A stretch of 33,231 nucleotides of DNA from an uncultured Alphaproteobacteria bacterium (GCA_902540655.1 CACBNQ010000017.1:1-33231), one strand, 5' to 3'; numbered from the stretch's first letter, positions 8,569-17,756 are shown. Notes: generated by a model not told the origin, from the letters alone. Translations and numbers: made by a program.

Positions 8569-9188
8569 TATCGTTTAAAAATTTTTTTCACTCTGATTAT
8601 ATTTCCAGAAGAGCTGCTTAAGCTACCAACAATATCATAATCAAAAAACCAATTATTTAAAGTTTTATCTAATTCGATTTTATAGTTTTCTCCCTTCAAA
8701 AATAAACATATTCCCTCCTTTTTTCGATGACGAAATGCTATTTCCATTAAATTGTTTAGTTCTGAAAATGCTCTCGCTGTTAAAATATCAGCATTCAGGG
8801 GTTCTAAGGTGTATATGTTGTCGTTGACGACTTCGACGCTCAGGTTGAGTTTCCGAATAACTTCTTTAAGGAAAAAAACTTTTTTTGGGTGTTTTTCCAC
8901 TAAAACCAGATCACAGTCTACTTTTCTATCTCTTAGCAATAAAGCAACGACCAATCCAGGGAAACCAGCTCCAGAGCCCACATCCACCCATCTTTTTCCC
9001 GATGCCTCCACGTTTATTATAATTTGACCTGAATCTAAAAAGTGTCTTTCCCATATATCGATTAATGTATGTTTTGAAACAAGGTTTATTTTCTCATTCC
9101 ATTTAGACAGTAAGGTCTTATATTCATAAAAATCGCTAAGTGTTTCACGTGAAACATTAAGACTTTTAACAAATTTGTTCTTTTTCAA
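8568..9188 (-). CDS. rsmG: 16S rRNA (guanine527-N7)-methyltransferase RsmG
   Basis: SAM-dependent methyltransferase acting on G527 of 16S rRNA (formerly GidB). 206 residues. Visible motifs are [23 protein letters not shown], the SAM-binding [14 protein letters not shown] and [15 protein letters not shown]. The start is TTG 9188, overlapping the mnmG stop as TTGA. Near the N-terminus, NVSRET is encoded by a perfect parS palindrome (9141-9156), so that peptide is constrained by the partition site as well as by protein function; the same NVSRET signature is common in RsmG of parS-bearing relatives. Confidence 0.95.
   Translation of the reverse strand: MKKNKFVKSLNVSRETLSDFYEYKTLLSKWNEKINLVSKHTLIDIWERHFLDSGQIIINVEASGKRWVDVGSGAGFPGLVVALLLRDRKVDCDLVLVEKHPKKVFFLKEVIRKLNLSVEVVNDNIYTLEPLNADILTARAFSELNNLMEIAFRHRKKEGICLFLKGENYKIELDKTLNNWFFDYDIVGSLSSSSGNIIRVKKIFKR
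9141..9156. promoter_or_regulatory. parS site (ParB-binding), perfect consensus, inside rsmG
   Basis: TGTTTCACGTGAAACA, a perfect 16-base palindrome identical to the universal chromosomal parS consensus. It lies in the 5' coding region of rsmG, 1.4 kb from parB and 5.6 kb from the putative origin. Location within the gid/par region close to oriC is the established arrangement. Confidence 0.95.
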
Positions 9189-11044
9189 GCTGTCTTCTTG
9201 TAAGAATTAATTTTTGATATTAGCAACATTAGTCCACTAGGGGTCATCCCGTCAATTTTACTAGCTTCATGAATGTGGAGGGGTTTTGCTTTGCTAAGCT
9301 TGACTTTTAATTCTGATGACAGCCCGTCTATTTTTTTAAAGTCAATATCTTCTGGGATAGTAGTATTAATGTTTTTTCGCATTTTATCTACATCGCTTTT
9401 TTGTCTTTGGATATAATAATTATATTTAGCGTCTGCTCTTACAAACTCACGAACATCTAAATCAAAATCAAAAAAATCTTTCCACAAATCTCTTAAAGTT
9501 TCGCTTGAAACCCCATTAAGTGATAAAACATCATAAAAAGATCTCTTTTTGCCGTCTTTTTTCTGATTTACACCCATCTCTTCTAATTCACTGTTAGAAT
9601 ATTTTAATGTTTTAGCTGATGTAGTAAGCTCATTTATTAATTCGGTTTTTTTGCTCACCATCCTCATTCTGTCATCTGATACAACTTTAATCTTGTGGCC
9701 CTTTTCTGTAAGTCTAATGTCAGCGTTATCGCATCTCAAACTGAGTCTAAACTCCGCTCTAGATGTAAACATTCTATAAGGCTCTATTACACCCCTAGTT
9801 ACCAAATCATCGATCATCACACCAATGTAGGCCTCTGATCTATCTAAAATAAATGGGTCTTCTTTCTTTACATATTGATACGCATTGATCCCAGCAATTA
9901 ATCCTTGAGCGGCTGCCTCCTCATAGCCAGTGGTGCCATTAATTTGACCAGCTAAAAAAAGACCGTTGATGCTCTTCAATTCCAACGATGTTTTTAAACT
10001 TTTTGGGTTTATGTAGTCGTACTCTACTGCATAGCCATAGTTCAGTATTTTTACATTTTCTAGACCTTTGATAGATTTGATATACTTTTCCTGAATATCT
10101 TTTGGTAAAGAAGTTGAAATACCATTAGGATAAATTGTGTCGTCGTTTAGACCCTCTGGCTCTAAGAAAACTTGGTGTTCCTCTTTACCTGAAAATCTTA
10201 CGACTTTATCTTCAATTGACGGACAATATCTTGGTCCATTCGAAGTTATTGATCCGTTAAATATAGCCGATTTTTCAATGTTTTCGCGTATTATCTCGTG
10301 CGTATTTTTATTTGTGTATGTAATTCCGCAACTAATTTGCCTTTGAAAAGGCTTTTTATGTAGAAATGAAAAAAGCGTCGGCTCTTTATCTGGTTTCTGG
10401 CTACCGATCACATTCCAATTTATAGTTTTAGATGAAAGTCTTGCTGGGGTACCTGTTTTTAGTCTTCCCGTTTTTAACCCTATCTCCCTTATTTTTTTTG
10501 CTAACCTATTAGATGCGAAGTCTCCTATCCGTCCCGCTACAATTTTTTCTTCTCCAACTCTTATCAAGCCATTTAAAAAAGTCCCAGTGGTTAGAATAAC
10601 ACTATTGGCCCATATTTCTTTGCCACCCTCTAACTCTACACCTTTTACTGTTCCGCTTTTAATGTCTATGTTTACTACCTCGCCCTCAATAATCATAATT
10701 TTTTCCTCAGACGCTAAAATATTTTGTACAGCTTCTTTGTAAAGAAATCTATCTGATTGCGTTCTGGGGCCTTGAACAGCGGGTCCCTTAGACTTATTGA
10801 GCAACCGAAATTGGATACCTGATATATCTGCGGAAACACCCATGAGACCGCCCAGGGCATCTATCTCACGCACCAAATGGCCTTTTCCTAAACCACCTAT
10901 AGCAGGATTACATGACATTACTCCTATCTGGTCTCTTTTTTTTGTAACCAGTGCCACACATCCCCCCGCTCGTGCTACCGCATAAGCAGCTTCTGAGCCC
11001 GCATGTCCACCACCAATAACAATTACATCGAATAAATGTTTCAC
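9185..11044 (-). CDS. mnmG: tRNA uridine-5-carboxymethylaminomethyl modification enzyme MnmG (GidA)
   Basis: FAD- and NADH-dependent partner of MnmE that installs the cmnm5 group at the wobble uridine of tRNAs. 619 residues, full length. The FAD Rossmann motif [14 protein letters not shown] is at the N-terminus, followed by the MnmG signature [23 protein letters not shown] (about 44-66), [23 protein letters not shown] and the C-terminal helical MnmE/tRNA-binding domain ([20 protein letters not shown]). The start codon is GTG 11044, the second half of the CAC-GTG core of a parS-like palindrome. No ATG is available upstream before the stop. The mnmE stop lies 7 bases upstream, and the 3' end overlaps rsmG. 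Confidence 0.97.
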   Translation of the reverse strand: MKHLFDVIVIGGGHAGSEAAYAVARAGGCVALVTKKRDQIGVMSCNPAIGGLGKGHLVREIDALGGLMGVSADISGIQFRLLNKSKGPAVQGPRTQSDRFLYKEAVQNILASEEKIMIIEGEVVNIDIKSGTVKGVELEGGKEIWANSVILTTGTFLNGLIRVGEEKIVAGRIGDFASNRLAKKIREIGLKTGRLKTGTPARLSSKTINWNVIGSQKPDKEPTLFSFLHKKPFQRQISCGITYTNKNTHEIIRENIEKSAIFNGSITSNGPRYCPSIEDKVVRFSGKEEHQVFLEPEGLNDDTIYPNGISTSLPKDIQEKYIKSIKGLENVKILNYGYAVEYDYINPKSLKTSLELKSINGLFLAGQINGTTGYEEAAAQGLIAGINAYQYVKKEDPFILDRSEAYIGVMIDDLVTRGVIEPYRMFTSRAEFRLSLRCDNADIRLTEKGHKIKVVSDDRMRMVSKKTELINELTTSAKTLKYSNSELEEMGVNQKKDGKKRSFYDVLSLNGVSSETLRDLWKDFFDFDLDVREFVRADAKYNYYIQRQKSDVDKMRKNINTTIPEDIDFKKIDGLSSELKVKLSKAKPLHIHEASKIDGMTPSGLMLLISKINSYKKTA

Positions 11045-11052
11045 GTGAAACT
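11037..11052. promoter_or_regulatory. parS site (15 of 16) over the mnmG start codon
   Basis: TGTTTCACGTGAAACT differs from consensus parS only in the last base. It spans the mnmE stop/mnmG start junction: the GTG initiation codon of mnmG (11044-11042) is half of the CACGTG core. Together with the site at 9141 it marks the centromere-like region next to oriC. Confidence 0.9.
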
Positions 11053-12350
11053 TACTTTCCTATACAAAAACTCTTGAATATAATACCCAAAACTTCCTCG
11101 GTGTCTATTCTTCCAGTCAACTCCTCTATTATTTTAAGACAATCCCTCGCTTTTTCTGCGAGAAGTTCAGCATCTAAGCCATCTTTTATGTTAAATGTCA
11201 AATCCGACAGAAGAATCACTAAATTATTAATTTTTGACTGTTGTCTATATGTAGCTATCACCCCATCACTACTATAAAATTTTGGTAACTTTGTTTCTAT
11301 TAAATCAATAGCCTCTTTTATTCCCATGCCTGTTTTGCCTGATATACCTTTAAACCTAGTATTGTTTCCTCTATCAGCTTTAGCTTTAAAAACAAGATCA
11401 TCAGAGCTGACTTTTACGCCAATAGTCTCTAAATCAGATTCCTTATTTACTAAAACAATTTTTAAAACAACCTCTTTCAGCCGTTTTTTTAGCATTGTAA
11501 TTCCCTTTTTTTCTATAATATCGTTTGTTTTCCTCAGACCTGCAGTGTCTAAAAACGTCACAAAATTTCCTTTTATTTGAACTTTAGACTCAATTAAATC
11601 TCGTGTTGTACCTGCTATTCTGGAAGTGAGAGAAACATCTCTTTTTGATAAATGGTTGATCAAAGTTGATTTTCCTACGTTTGGTGGTCCAATTATCGCT
11701 ATGCTTAGCCCCTCCTTTATGGACCTTACGCCTTTGAAGTTGTCTAGTTCTTTCTTGAGCAACTCTAAAAGGCTTGAGATCATGTTTAAAACCTCTACTT
11801 CACCTAAGTCCTGATCATTGAAATCAATATCTGCTTCTAAAAACGCTAAAATAGATACAATTTTTGACTTCCATACGCCGACTTTTTTTGAAATAACACC
11901 ATCTAGTGAATCGAACGATATTTTTCTTTGGGCTTCCGTCTCTGCTCTTAATAAATCGGATAATCCTTCTACCTGAATAAGGTCCATTTTCCCGTTGTAA
12001 AAAGCTTGCCTTGTAAATTCACCCTCCTCTGCGGGTCTTATGTTGAATTCTGACCCATATTGAGTTAAAATAGAAGCTAGTTTATTGATTATGGCAATAC
12101 TACCGTGACAATGGATCTCTACTGTTTTCTCTCCCGAGTAACTATCATTTTTGTTGAACGCAATAACGATACACTTATCGATTATTTCTCCTTCCCAAAT
12201 AATCCTTCTCAAAGACGCGACTCTGTTTTCGGGGACTTTTGTTTTTGTAATCTTTTTCAGAAGAAAAAAAGCGTTAGGTCCTGATATTCTAAATATGGAT
12301 ATAGCTGAAAGTCCAGGCACAGTAGAAAGAGCGAAAATCGTATCTTTCAT
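11052..12350 (-). CDS. mnmE: tRNA modification GTPase MnmE (TrmE)
   Basis: GTPase that works with MnmG on tRNA wobble uridines. 432 residues. It has the N-terminal tetrahydrofolate-binding domain ([22 protein letters not shown]), helical domain, G1 GPPNVGKST (~220), G2/G3 with TRDLIE and LDTAGLRK, and the C-terminal CIGK motif with the catalytic-loop cysteine. Oddly, the G4 box reads VNKESDL: the expected NKxD has one extra residue before the aspartate. Start ATG 12350, 8 bases after the rho stop, so it is probably cotranscribed with rho. Confidence 0.95.
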   Translation of the reverse strand: MKDTIFALSTVPGLSAISIFRISGPNAFFLLKKITKTKVPENRVASLRRIIWEGEIIDKCIVIAFNKNDSYSGEKTVEIHCHGSIAIINKLASILTQYGSEFNIRPAEEGEFTRQAFYNGKMDLIQVEGLSDLLRAETEAQRKISFDSLDGVISKKVGVWKSKIVSILAFLEADIDFNDQDLGEVEVLNMISSLLELLKKELDNFKGVRSIKEGLSIAIIGPPNVGKSTLINHLSKRDVSLTSRIAGTTRDLIESKVQIKGNFVTFLDTAGLRKTNDIIEKKGITMLKKRLKEVVLKIVLVNKESDLETIGVKVSSDDLVFKAKADRGNNTRFKGISGKTGMGIKEAIDLIETKLPKFYSSDGVIATYRQQSKINNLVILLSDLTFNIKDGLDAELLAEKARDCLKIIEELTGRIDTEEVLGIIFKSFCIGK

Positions 12351-12358
12351 TGTTTGTA

Positions 12359-13642
12359 TCAGGTATTCATCGAATCGAAAAAGTCACTGTTAGTTTTTGT
12401 TTGTTTTAACTTCTCTAAAAGAAACTCTACAGCATCTGTTGTTCCCATAGGATTAAGAATACGCCTTAGAACAAATATTTTTGTAAGTTCCTTTTTGTCT
12501 ATGAGAAGGTCTTCTTTCCGTGTACCGGATTTTAAAATATCGATAGCTGGAAAGACTCTCTTATCAGCTACTTTTCTGTCTAATACGAGCTCAGAATTGC
12601 CTGTACCTTTAAATTCTTCGAATATGACCTCATCCATTCTACTACCGGTATCGATTAAAGCGGTGGCTATAATGGTTAAGGAACCGCCTTCTTCTATATT
12701 TCTAGCAGCTCCGAAAAATCTTTTTGGTCTTTGTAACGCGTTCGCATCTACCCCACCAGTTAAAACTTTTCCTGAAGAGGGCACAACTGTATTATAGGCC
12801 CTTCCTAATCTTGTAATAGAGTCAAGAAGTATCACGACATCTCTTTTATGCTCTACTAATCTTTTAGCTTTTTCAATTACCATCTCGGCAACCGCTACGT
12901 GCCTAGTTGCGGGTTCATCAAAAGTTGAAGAAATAACCTCGCCTTTTACTGACCTCTGCATATCTGTCACTTCCTCTGGTCGTTCATCAACCAAAAGGAC
13001 AATTAAAAAACACTCTGGATGGTTTTTCTCAATTGAATGTGCAATATTTTGCAATATTACCGTTTTTCCCGTTCTAGGAGGAGCTACAATTAATGATCTT
13101 TGACCTTTACCTATAGGCGCCACCAAATCAATTACTCGCGCTGATTTGTCCTTAATTGTTGGATCATCTAACTCCAATCCTATTCTTTCGTTTGGGTATA
13201 GCGGTGTTAAGTTATCGAAGTGAATCTTGTGCTTAGCCTTTTCCATTTCAAGAAAGTTTATTTTGGTCACCTTCACTAATCCGAAATACCTTTCACCCTC
13301 TTTAGGTGCTCTTATGACACCTTCAACGGTGTCTCCTGTCCTCAATGAAAATTTTTTTATCTTACTGGGACTTACGTATATATCATCTGGTCCAGGTAAA
13401 TAATTGGCATCGGTTGATCTTAAAAAACCAAAACCATCTTGCAAAACCTCTAGTACACCATCACCAGATATTTCGACCCCGTCCTCTGCCATATCCTTTA
13501 ATATTGAAAACATCATATCACCTTTTCTCATCGATGATGCGTTCTCAATTTCTAACTTTTCGGCGAGCTTTAATAAATCGCTTGGACTCTGGGTTTTAAG
13601 TTCTGCTAAAGATAGCTGCTTTGTGTTATCTATATCGACCAT
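12359..13642 (-). CDS. rho: Transcription termination factor Rho
   Basis: Hexameric RNA helicase that terminates untranslated transcripts. 427 residues, full length. It has an N-terminal helical domain ([22 protein letters not shown]), the primary RNA-binding cold-shock-like fold ([25 protein letters not shown]), Walker [10 protein letters not shown] (~190), [15 protein letters not shown] and Walker [17 protein letters not shown] (~273), followed by the Q/R loops ([26 protein letters not shown]). ATG 13642 is the first codon that fits and has no clear Shine-Dalgarno sequence. A promoter with a perfect -35 lies upstream. It heads the rho-mnmE-mnmG-rsmG-parA-parB run. Confidence 0.97.
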   Translation of the reverse strand: MVDIDNTKQLSLAELKTQSPSDLLKLAEKLEIENASSMRKGDMMFSILKDMAEDGVEISGDGVLEVLQDGFGFLRSTDANYLPGPDDIYVSPSKIKKFSLRTGDTVEGVIRAPKEGERYFGLVKVTKINFLEMEKAKHKIHFDNLTPLYPNERIGLELDDPTIKDKSARVIDLVAPIGKGQRSLIVAPPRTGKTVILQNIAHSIEKNHPECFLIVLLVDERPEEVTDMQRSVKGEVISSTFDEPATRHVAVAEMVIEKAKRLVEHKRDVVILLDSITRLGRAYNTVVPSSGKVLTGGVDANALQRPKRFFGAARNIEEGGSLTIIATALIDTGSRMDEVIFEEFKGTGNSELVLDRKVADKRVFPAIDILKSGTRKEDLLIDKKELTKIFVLRRILNPMGTTDAVEFLLEKLKQTKTNSDFFDSMNT

Positions 13643-13685
13643 TAATTTTAAGGATTTAAACTAGAAGGGGAAATTTATGATACGA

Positions 13686-13714
13686 TTGTTAACTTGTTTG
13701 TTTTTATTTGTCAA
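13686..13714 (-). promoter_or_regulatory. Candidate promoter for rho and downstream genes
   Basis: On the minus strand TTGACA (13714-13709, perfect -35), a 17-base spacer, then TAACAA (13691-13686, weak -10). The start of transcription would be about 40 bases before the rho ATG. It sits in the 99-base hemE-rho gap, which otherwise shows no terminator hairpin or ORF. Confidence 0.45.
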
Positions 13715-13741
13715 TAATTTATATGAATTTATATTTTTAAA

Positions 13742-14773
13742 CTAAAATTTTATTCCTTTTATGTAATCAACTACTAATTCCACATTTTCCACTTTAGCAT
13801 CTGGAGTTATTCCGTGTCCAAGATTAAAGACGTATGGATGACTTTTAAAATCTTCTGTAACTTTCTTTAGTTCTTGAAATAATACTTTTTTACTCTGAGT
13901 TAGAAAAATGGGGTCTAAATTTCCTTGAATAATCTTTTTTGGTTGAATTTTCTTTGCTATCCACTTTCTGTCTAAAAATTGATCAACAGCCAAAACATCA
14001 AAGCATTCTTCATTAGAGAAATTACTATATATTGTATTAACTGATCTAGGAAATACTATAAATGGTATTTTGGGGTGCCTTTTTTTTATTTCACTCACTA
14101 TTTTTTTTATGGGATTTAAAGAGTACCGTAAAACCATATCAGCATTTAACGCACCCGCCCAACTATCAAAAATCTTAATCACGTCTGCTCCCGATTTAAT
14201 TTGCATTATCAGATAGTCTATTGTGGCGTCTGTTAATAAGTTTATAATTTTTTCAAACTCGTCGTTATTTTCAATTAAGAACTTTTTGGCTGTTAAAGAC
14301 CCCTGCTCCCCTTTTCCATTAATTAAATAAGTTGCCAATGTCCATGGCGCACCAGCAAAACCTATTAAGGGAACGTCCTTCGGGAGATGTTTCTTCAATT
14401 TTTTTACAGTTTCATATACTGGAAAAAGTTTTTCATGTATCTGCTCTAAGTTACTAATTCTCTCAATATCTTTCTTGTTTTTGACTGGCTCTAATAATGG
14501 TCCTTGACCCTCTATAAACTGAACTTTAACGCCTAGAGCGTCTAAGATTAATAAAATGTCTGCAAATAAAATAGCTGCATCAAATCCAAATCTATCTATT
14601 GGTTGTAAAGTAACCTCAGTAGCTAATTCAGAGTTGTAACATAGATCTAAAAATGAACCCGCTTTCTTTCTGGTATTACGATACTCGCTCAAGTATCGAC
14701 CTGCTTGGCGCATAAACCATATTGGAGGACGCTCGACAGATTGACCATTCACACATTCAAGAAATAAACTCAT
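13742..14773 (-). CDS. hemE: Uroporphyrinogen decarboxylase
   Basis: Decarboxylates uroporphyrinogen III to coproporphyrinogen III in heme synthesis. Signature PPIWFMRQAGRYLSEYR is near the N-terminus, with the FGFDAAILFADIL catalytic aspartate segment, GFAGAPWTLATYLI and the C-terminal FNLGHGITPDAKVENV. I start at ATG 14773 (343 residues), which gives the normal N-terminus MSLFLECVNGQ; an upstream in-frame start at 14815 would add 14 unusual residues (Tyr/Ile-rich) from the AT-rich gap. hemE flanking the replication origin is the arrangement known in Caulobacter and Rickettsia. Confidence 0.96.
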   Translation of the reverse strand: MSLFLECVNGQSVERPPIWFMRQAGRYLSEYRNTRKKAGSFLDLCYNSELATEVTLQPIDRFGFDAAILFADILLILDALGVKVQFIEGQGPLLEPVKNKKDIERISNLEQIHEKLFPVYETVKKLKKHLPKDVPLIGFAGAPWTLATYLINGKGEQGSLTAKKFLIENNDEFEKIINLLTDATIDYLIMQIKSGADVIKIFDSWAGALNADMVLRYSLNPIKKIVSEIKKRHPKIPFIVFPRSVNTIYSNFSNEECFDVLAVDQFLDRKWIAKKIQPKKIIQGNLDPIFLTQSKKVLFQELKKVTEDFKSHPYVFNLGHGITPDAKVENVELVVDYIKGIKF

Positions 14774-14845
14774 AATATATATATAATATATTAGTTGTAT
14801 GTAGTATATAGACAAATAAATGGGGATTGCTTTATAGAGAGTCTT

Positions 14846-14854
14846 TTATCCACA
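14846..14854 (+). promoter_or_regulatory. Perfect DnaA box
   Basis: TTATCCACA, the strong R1-type DnaA box, in the hemE-aroE gap. It is the only exact consensus copy I find there. Confidence 0.8.
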
Positions 14855-14962
14855 AATAATTATTAGTTATTAACAGTATAACTTATTAGAAATGCTAGTT
14901 AAATTTTTAGTTTCAAACAACTGTTAACCTAATATTATATTTAACGTAATATGTGGGCTGAG

Positions 14963-14991
14963 TTGTTGAGAAAAAAATAATAGTTTATAAT
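14963..14991 (+). promoter_or_regulatory. Candidate promoter for aroE-coaE-dnaQ
   Basis: TTGTTG (14963-14968), 17-base spacer, perfect TATAAT (14986-14991), pointing to aroE, whose ATG is 67 bases downstream of the -10. It overlaps a degenerate DnaA box, so DnaA binding could affect it. Confidence 0.4.
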
Positions 14992-15057
14992 AAAAAGTAA
15001 TTTATTATAAAGTTTACGAACTTACCAACATAACTATTGTTTAATCAACAGACAATC

Positions 15058-15903
15058 ATGGATAAAAATACAACTGATACACCCCCATATTTAGCAGGAG
15101 TAATTGGTCATCCAATATCCCATAGCAAATCACCAAAACTTCATAACTATTGGTTATCAAAGTACAATATAAATGGTTTCTATATACCATTTTCTGTAAC
15201 CACTGACAAACTTCAAGCTTCCATAAACAGCTTAATAGGTCTTGGGTTTAACGGTGTTAATGTAACGATACCCCATAAAACTAATGTTCTTTCTTTTGCG
15301 GACTCAGTTACAGACAGGGCTGCATTAATTGGTGCAGCTAATACCCTGTACTTTAGTAAGAATGGAAAGATTCATGCTGATAACACAGACGGCTACGGTT
15401 TCATCCAAAACATAATTGATGAAATTCCAGACTATGACTTTTATGATAAGACAGCACTAATATATGGTGCTGGTGGATCAGCGAGAGCTATTGCCTCGGC
15501 ATTAATATCTAATGGCGTAAAAGAAGTGGGTATAACTAATAGAACCCGTTCAAAAGCTCAAATAATTTCAGAGGATTTGGGTGCTAAAGTAGTAGTAGTA
15601 GATTGGCGAGCAGCCCCTGAAACAATTGGAAAAGCAGATTTAATAATTAATGCGACATCTATGGGAATGATTGGACAACCTGAATTTTCGCAGCCAATAT
15701 CAAGAGCAAAAAAGACAGCGCTAGTGATCGATATTGTGTATAATCCCTTGGTTACTGAGCTTTTAAAAGAGGCTACGAAACTAAAGTTAAAGACTGTGGG
15801 CGGGATAGGAATGTTAATAAATCAAGCGGTTCCCGGCTTTGAACATTGGTTTCAAAAATCACCCGTCATCGATGACGAAATCAGAAAGTTCATAGTTGAA
15901 TAA
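15058..15903 (+). CDS. aroE: Shikimate dehydrogenase (NADP+)
   Basis: Reduces 3-dehydroshikimate to shikimate in chorismate synthesis. 281 residues from ATG 15058. Visible motifs are GVIGHPISHSKSP (shikimate-binding serines, about 15-26), NVTIPHK with the catalytic lysine (~75), DNTDGYGF (~107), the NADP Rossmann loop YGAGGSARA, TNRTRSKA for the NADP phosphate, NATSMGM, and GIGMLINQAVPGFEHWF. An in-frame TTG at 15037 lies inside the origin region and is less likely. The 3' end overlaps coaE by 8 bases. In relatives ppsR and maf sit between hemE/oriC and aroE; both are missing here. Confidence 0.96.
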   Translation: MDKNTTDTPPYLAGVIGHPISHSKSPKLHNYWLSKYNINGFYIPFSVTTDKLQASINSLIGLGFNGVNVTIPHKTNVLSFADSVTDRAALIGAANTLYFSKNGKIHADNTDGYGFIQNIIDEIPDYDFYDKTALIYGAGGSARAIASALISNGVKEVGITNRTRSKAQIISEDLGAKVVVVDWRAAPETIGKADLIINATSMGMIGQPEFSQPISRAKKTALVIDIVYNPLVTELLKEATKLKLKTVGGIGMLINQAVPGFEHWFQKSPVIDDEIRKFIVE

Positions 15904-16501
15904 AAAGAAAAGGTTTATTCTCGGTTTAACAGGCTCTATTGCTATGGGAAAAACAACCATATCAAACATGTTTCGGGATCTAGGTGTTAAAGTTTGGTGT
16001 GCAGATAACGAAGTCAACGAACTATACAAAATTAATGGAGCCGCAACAAAAATCCTTTCTAATGAATTCCCTAGTGTTGTAACAAATACTGGAGTTAGTA
16101 AAAAAAAATTAAGAAACTTAATTCATAAAGACAATGCAATACTCAAAAAAATAGAACGAATAGTCCATCCTCTATTAGAACACTCAAAGGTCGATTTTAT
16201 AAAATCTAATAGAGATTCACCCTTAATTGTTTTTGACATTCCCCTATTGTTTGAAAAGCAACAAGAGACAAACTTTGACGCTGTTTTGGTTGTAACCGCT
16301 TCAGAGTTGACACAGAAGAAAAGAGTACTGAGCAGAAAAAATATAAAAGAGCAGGATTTTCAGCTTATAAAGCGCAACCAAATGAACGAACAAGAAAAAA
16401 TAAAAAGAGCTGACTTTCTAATAAACACTGACAAGAGTTTACAAGAGACAAAAGAGGATGTTCTAAAAATATACAAAAAAATCACAGGGCTTTTGATATA
16501 A
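15896..16501 (+). CDS. coaE: Dephospho-CoA kinase
   Basis: Phosphorylates the ribose 3'-OH of dephospho-CoA in the last step of coenzyme A synthesis. 201 residues. P-loop GLTGSIAMGKTT is near the N-terminus, followed by VWCADNEVNELY (CoA-binding region), the HPLLE segment, VFDIPLLFE and VLVVTASELTQKKRVLSRK (lid). The start is TTG 15896, overlapping the last 8 bases of aroE. The aroE-coaE-dnaQ order is typical of alphaproteobacteria. The stop is followed by the dnaQ ATG after 1 base. Confidence 0.94.
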   Translation: MNKKKRFILGLTGSIAMGKTTISNMFRDLGVKVWCADNEVNELYKINGAATKILSNEFPSVVTNTGVSKKKLRNLIHKDNAILKKIERIVHPLLEHSKVDFIKSNRDSPLIVFDIPLLFEKQQETNFDAVLVVTASELTQKKRVLSRKNIKEQDFQLIKRNQMNEQEKIKRADFLINTDKSLQETKEDVLKIYKKITGLLI

Positions 16502-16502
16502 A

Positions 16503-17228
16503 ATGAGGGAAGTCGTTTTAGACACAGAAACTACAGGTCTGAATCCCGATAAAGGAGATCGAATAGTTGAGATAGGAGCTATAGAGCTTATCAACCACAT
16601 CCCAACAGGAAATACATTTCATTGCTATTTGAACCCTTTATTGGAAGGAGAAATGCCATTTGAATCTTTTAAAGTTCATGGTCTATCAGTAGATTTTTTA
16701 AAAGACAAACCACTGTTTTCTGAGATAATAGAAAATTTAGTTATATTTATCGGTGGCTCAAAACTAATAATCCATAACGCAAAGTTCGATATAGGGTTCA
16801 TAAACCATGAAATACAGAGACTTGAGATAAGCGATGTTGATACATATGATAAATTACCTTATAAGGAAATACCAAGCGAGAACATAATTGACACCTTAGA
16901 GATCGCAAAAAAAACATACCCTGGGAAATCAGTTTCACTAGATTCTTTGTGTATGAAGTTTGGTATAGACAACAAAAGAAAGGGTAAACATGGAGCGCTC
17001 ATAGATAGCGAAATATTGTCAGAAGTGTATCTCGAGTTGACAGGAGGAAAACAACCCGGTTTCGAGTTTTCACAAGTAGGCTCTGAAACTGATGATAGGA
17101 ATAGAAAAACTATAGAAAAAAGGAATTTTATTAGAAAAAATCCATTAGCTGAAAACAGAGTGTCCCAAAAAGAAATGGAGCTGCATAAGGAATTTATTTC
17201 TAAAATGAAGAAAAACTTCTGGTACTAA
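16503..17228 (+). CDS. dnaQ: DNA polymerase III epsilon subunit (3'-5' proofreading exonuclease)
   Basis: Proofreading subunit of the replicative polymerase. 241 residues. DEDDh exonuclease motifs are VLDTETTGLNP (ExoI, D7 and E9), IIHNAKFDIGFI (ExoII, ~93-100) and KHGALIDSEIL (Exo III, with the H and D). The C-terminal ~50 residues are a lysine/arginine-rich linker that would bind the alpha subunit; a short conserved tail (LHKEFISKMKKNFWY) ends the protein. ATG 16503 follows coaE by one base. It ends in a 4-base convergent overlap with secB. Confidence 0.96.
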   Translation: MREVVLDTETTGLNPDKGDRIVEIGAIELINHIPTGNTFHCYLNPLLEGEMPFESFKVHGLSVDFLKDKPLFSEIIENLVIFIGGSKLIIHNAKFDIGFINHEIQRLEISDVDTYDKLPYKEIPSENIIDTLEIAKKTYPGKSVSLDSLCMKFGIDNKRKGKHGALIDSEILSEVYLELTGGKQPGFEFSQVGSETDDRNRKTIEKRNFIRKNPLAENRVSQKEMELHKEFISKMKKNFWY

Positions 17229-17704
17229 TTTTTCTTTTTAGTCTTATATAGATCGAAAAAGTTAATATTCTTAATGTCGATATTCGGCATACCGCTCTCA
17301 ATCATTATTTGAGATATTAATCTTCTTATGTATGGAAAAAGCATCTTTGGGCACTCAACCTTTATTTGCTTTTCTAGTAAATCTTCTTTTACATTTGGAA
17401 ACTTGAATAAACCACAGTACGTCATTTCTAATATAAAAGCTGTTTTTTGATTAATTTTAGCTTCCAAATTAACAATAAGCGAAACCAACATTTGATTTTC
17501 ATTTCGTCGCTTATTTTCGATTTCTATGTTTAGCGAAAAATCTGTCTTCCCCTTAAAATCTTCTTCTGTAAAGAAGGCATAATCCTCCTTTTTTTCAAAA
17601 GACATGTCTTTAACGAATTGCGATAAAAGCTCTATGTCATGGTTGAATAGTAAATTTTCAATATAGTTACTATATTCATCTGAAGCTATTTGTTTCGAAG
17701 ACAT
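17225..17704 (-). CDS. secB: Protein-export chaperone SecB
   Basis: Tetrameric cytoplasmic chaperone that keeps preproteins export-competent for SecA. 159 residues. The sequence is divergent, but family marks are clear: SQFVKDMSFEKK near residue 28, EMTYCGLFKF, KVECPKMLFPYIRRLISQIMIESGMPNIDIKNINFFDLY (quoted in parts: VECPKMLFPYIRRL and INFFDLY). The position between dnaQ and the Tim44 gene is the usual alphaproteobacterial one; the fxsA gene often found alongside is absent. ATG 17704. Confidence 0.9.
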   Translation of the reverse strand: MSSKQIASDEYSNYIENLLFNHDIELLSQFVKDMSFEKKEDYAFFTEEDFKGKTDFSLNIEIENKRRNENQMLVSLIVNLEAKINQKTAFILEMTYCGLFKFPNVKEDLLEKQIKVECPKMLFPYIRRLISQIMIESGMPNIDIKNINFFDLYKTKKKN

Positions 17705-17756
17705 AGAATTTTTAACTTTTATTTATTGTAAGGCACTATATACTCCATCTTACAGG

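Larger units (their letters stand above)
14774..15057. other. Putative chromosomal replication origin (oriC), hemE-aroE gap
   Basis: A 284-base non-coding, extremely AT-rich region between divergent hemE and aroE. It has one perfect DnaA box, TTATCCACA (14846-14854). Four two-mismatch candidates are TTATTAACA (14867-14875), TGTTGAGAA (14964-14972, reverse), TTACCAACA (15022-15030) and TAATCAACA (15042-15050). A/T tracts at 14971-15018 could serve as the unwinding element. TTAA-N7-TTAT at 14924-14938 is close to a CtrA box but imperfect. Support comes from context: hemE beside the origin in other alphaproteobacteria, parAB and parS within 8 kb, and gene orientation diverging from this gap. No RNA gene or ORF is seen in it. 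Confidence 0.75.

Noticed and set aside
9497-9512. Third parS-like sequence AGTTTCGCTTGAAACC in mnmG
   Set aside because: Arms GTTTC/GAAAC match but the CACGTG core is broken (12 of 16), which is normally fatal to ParB binding.
12354-12797. 147-codon open frame on the plus strand
   Set aside because: Antisense to rho over its most conserved part; no family resemblance, no ribosome-binding site; a shadow frame.
14774-14815. HemE extension MSIYYIQLIYYIYI
   Set aside because: Encoded by AT-repeat sequence in the origin gap and absent from the family; ATG 14773 gives the standard N-terminus.
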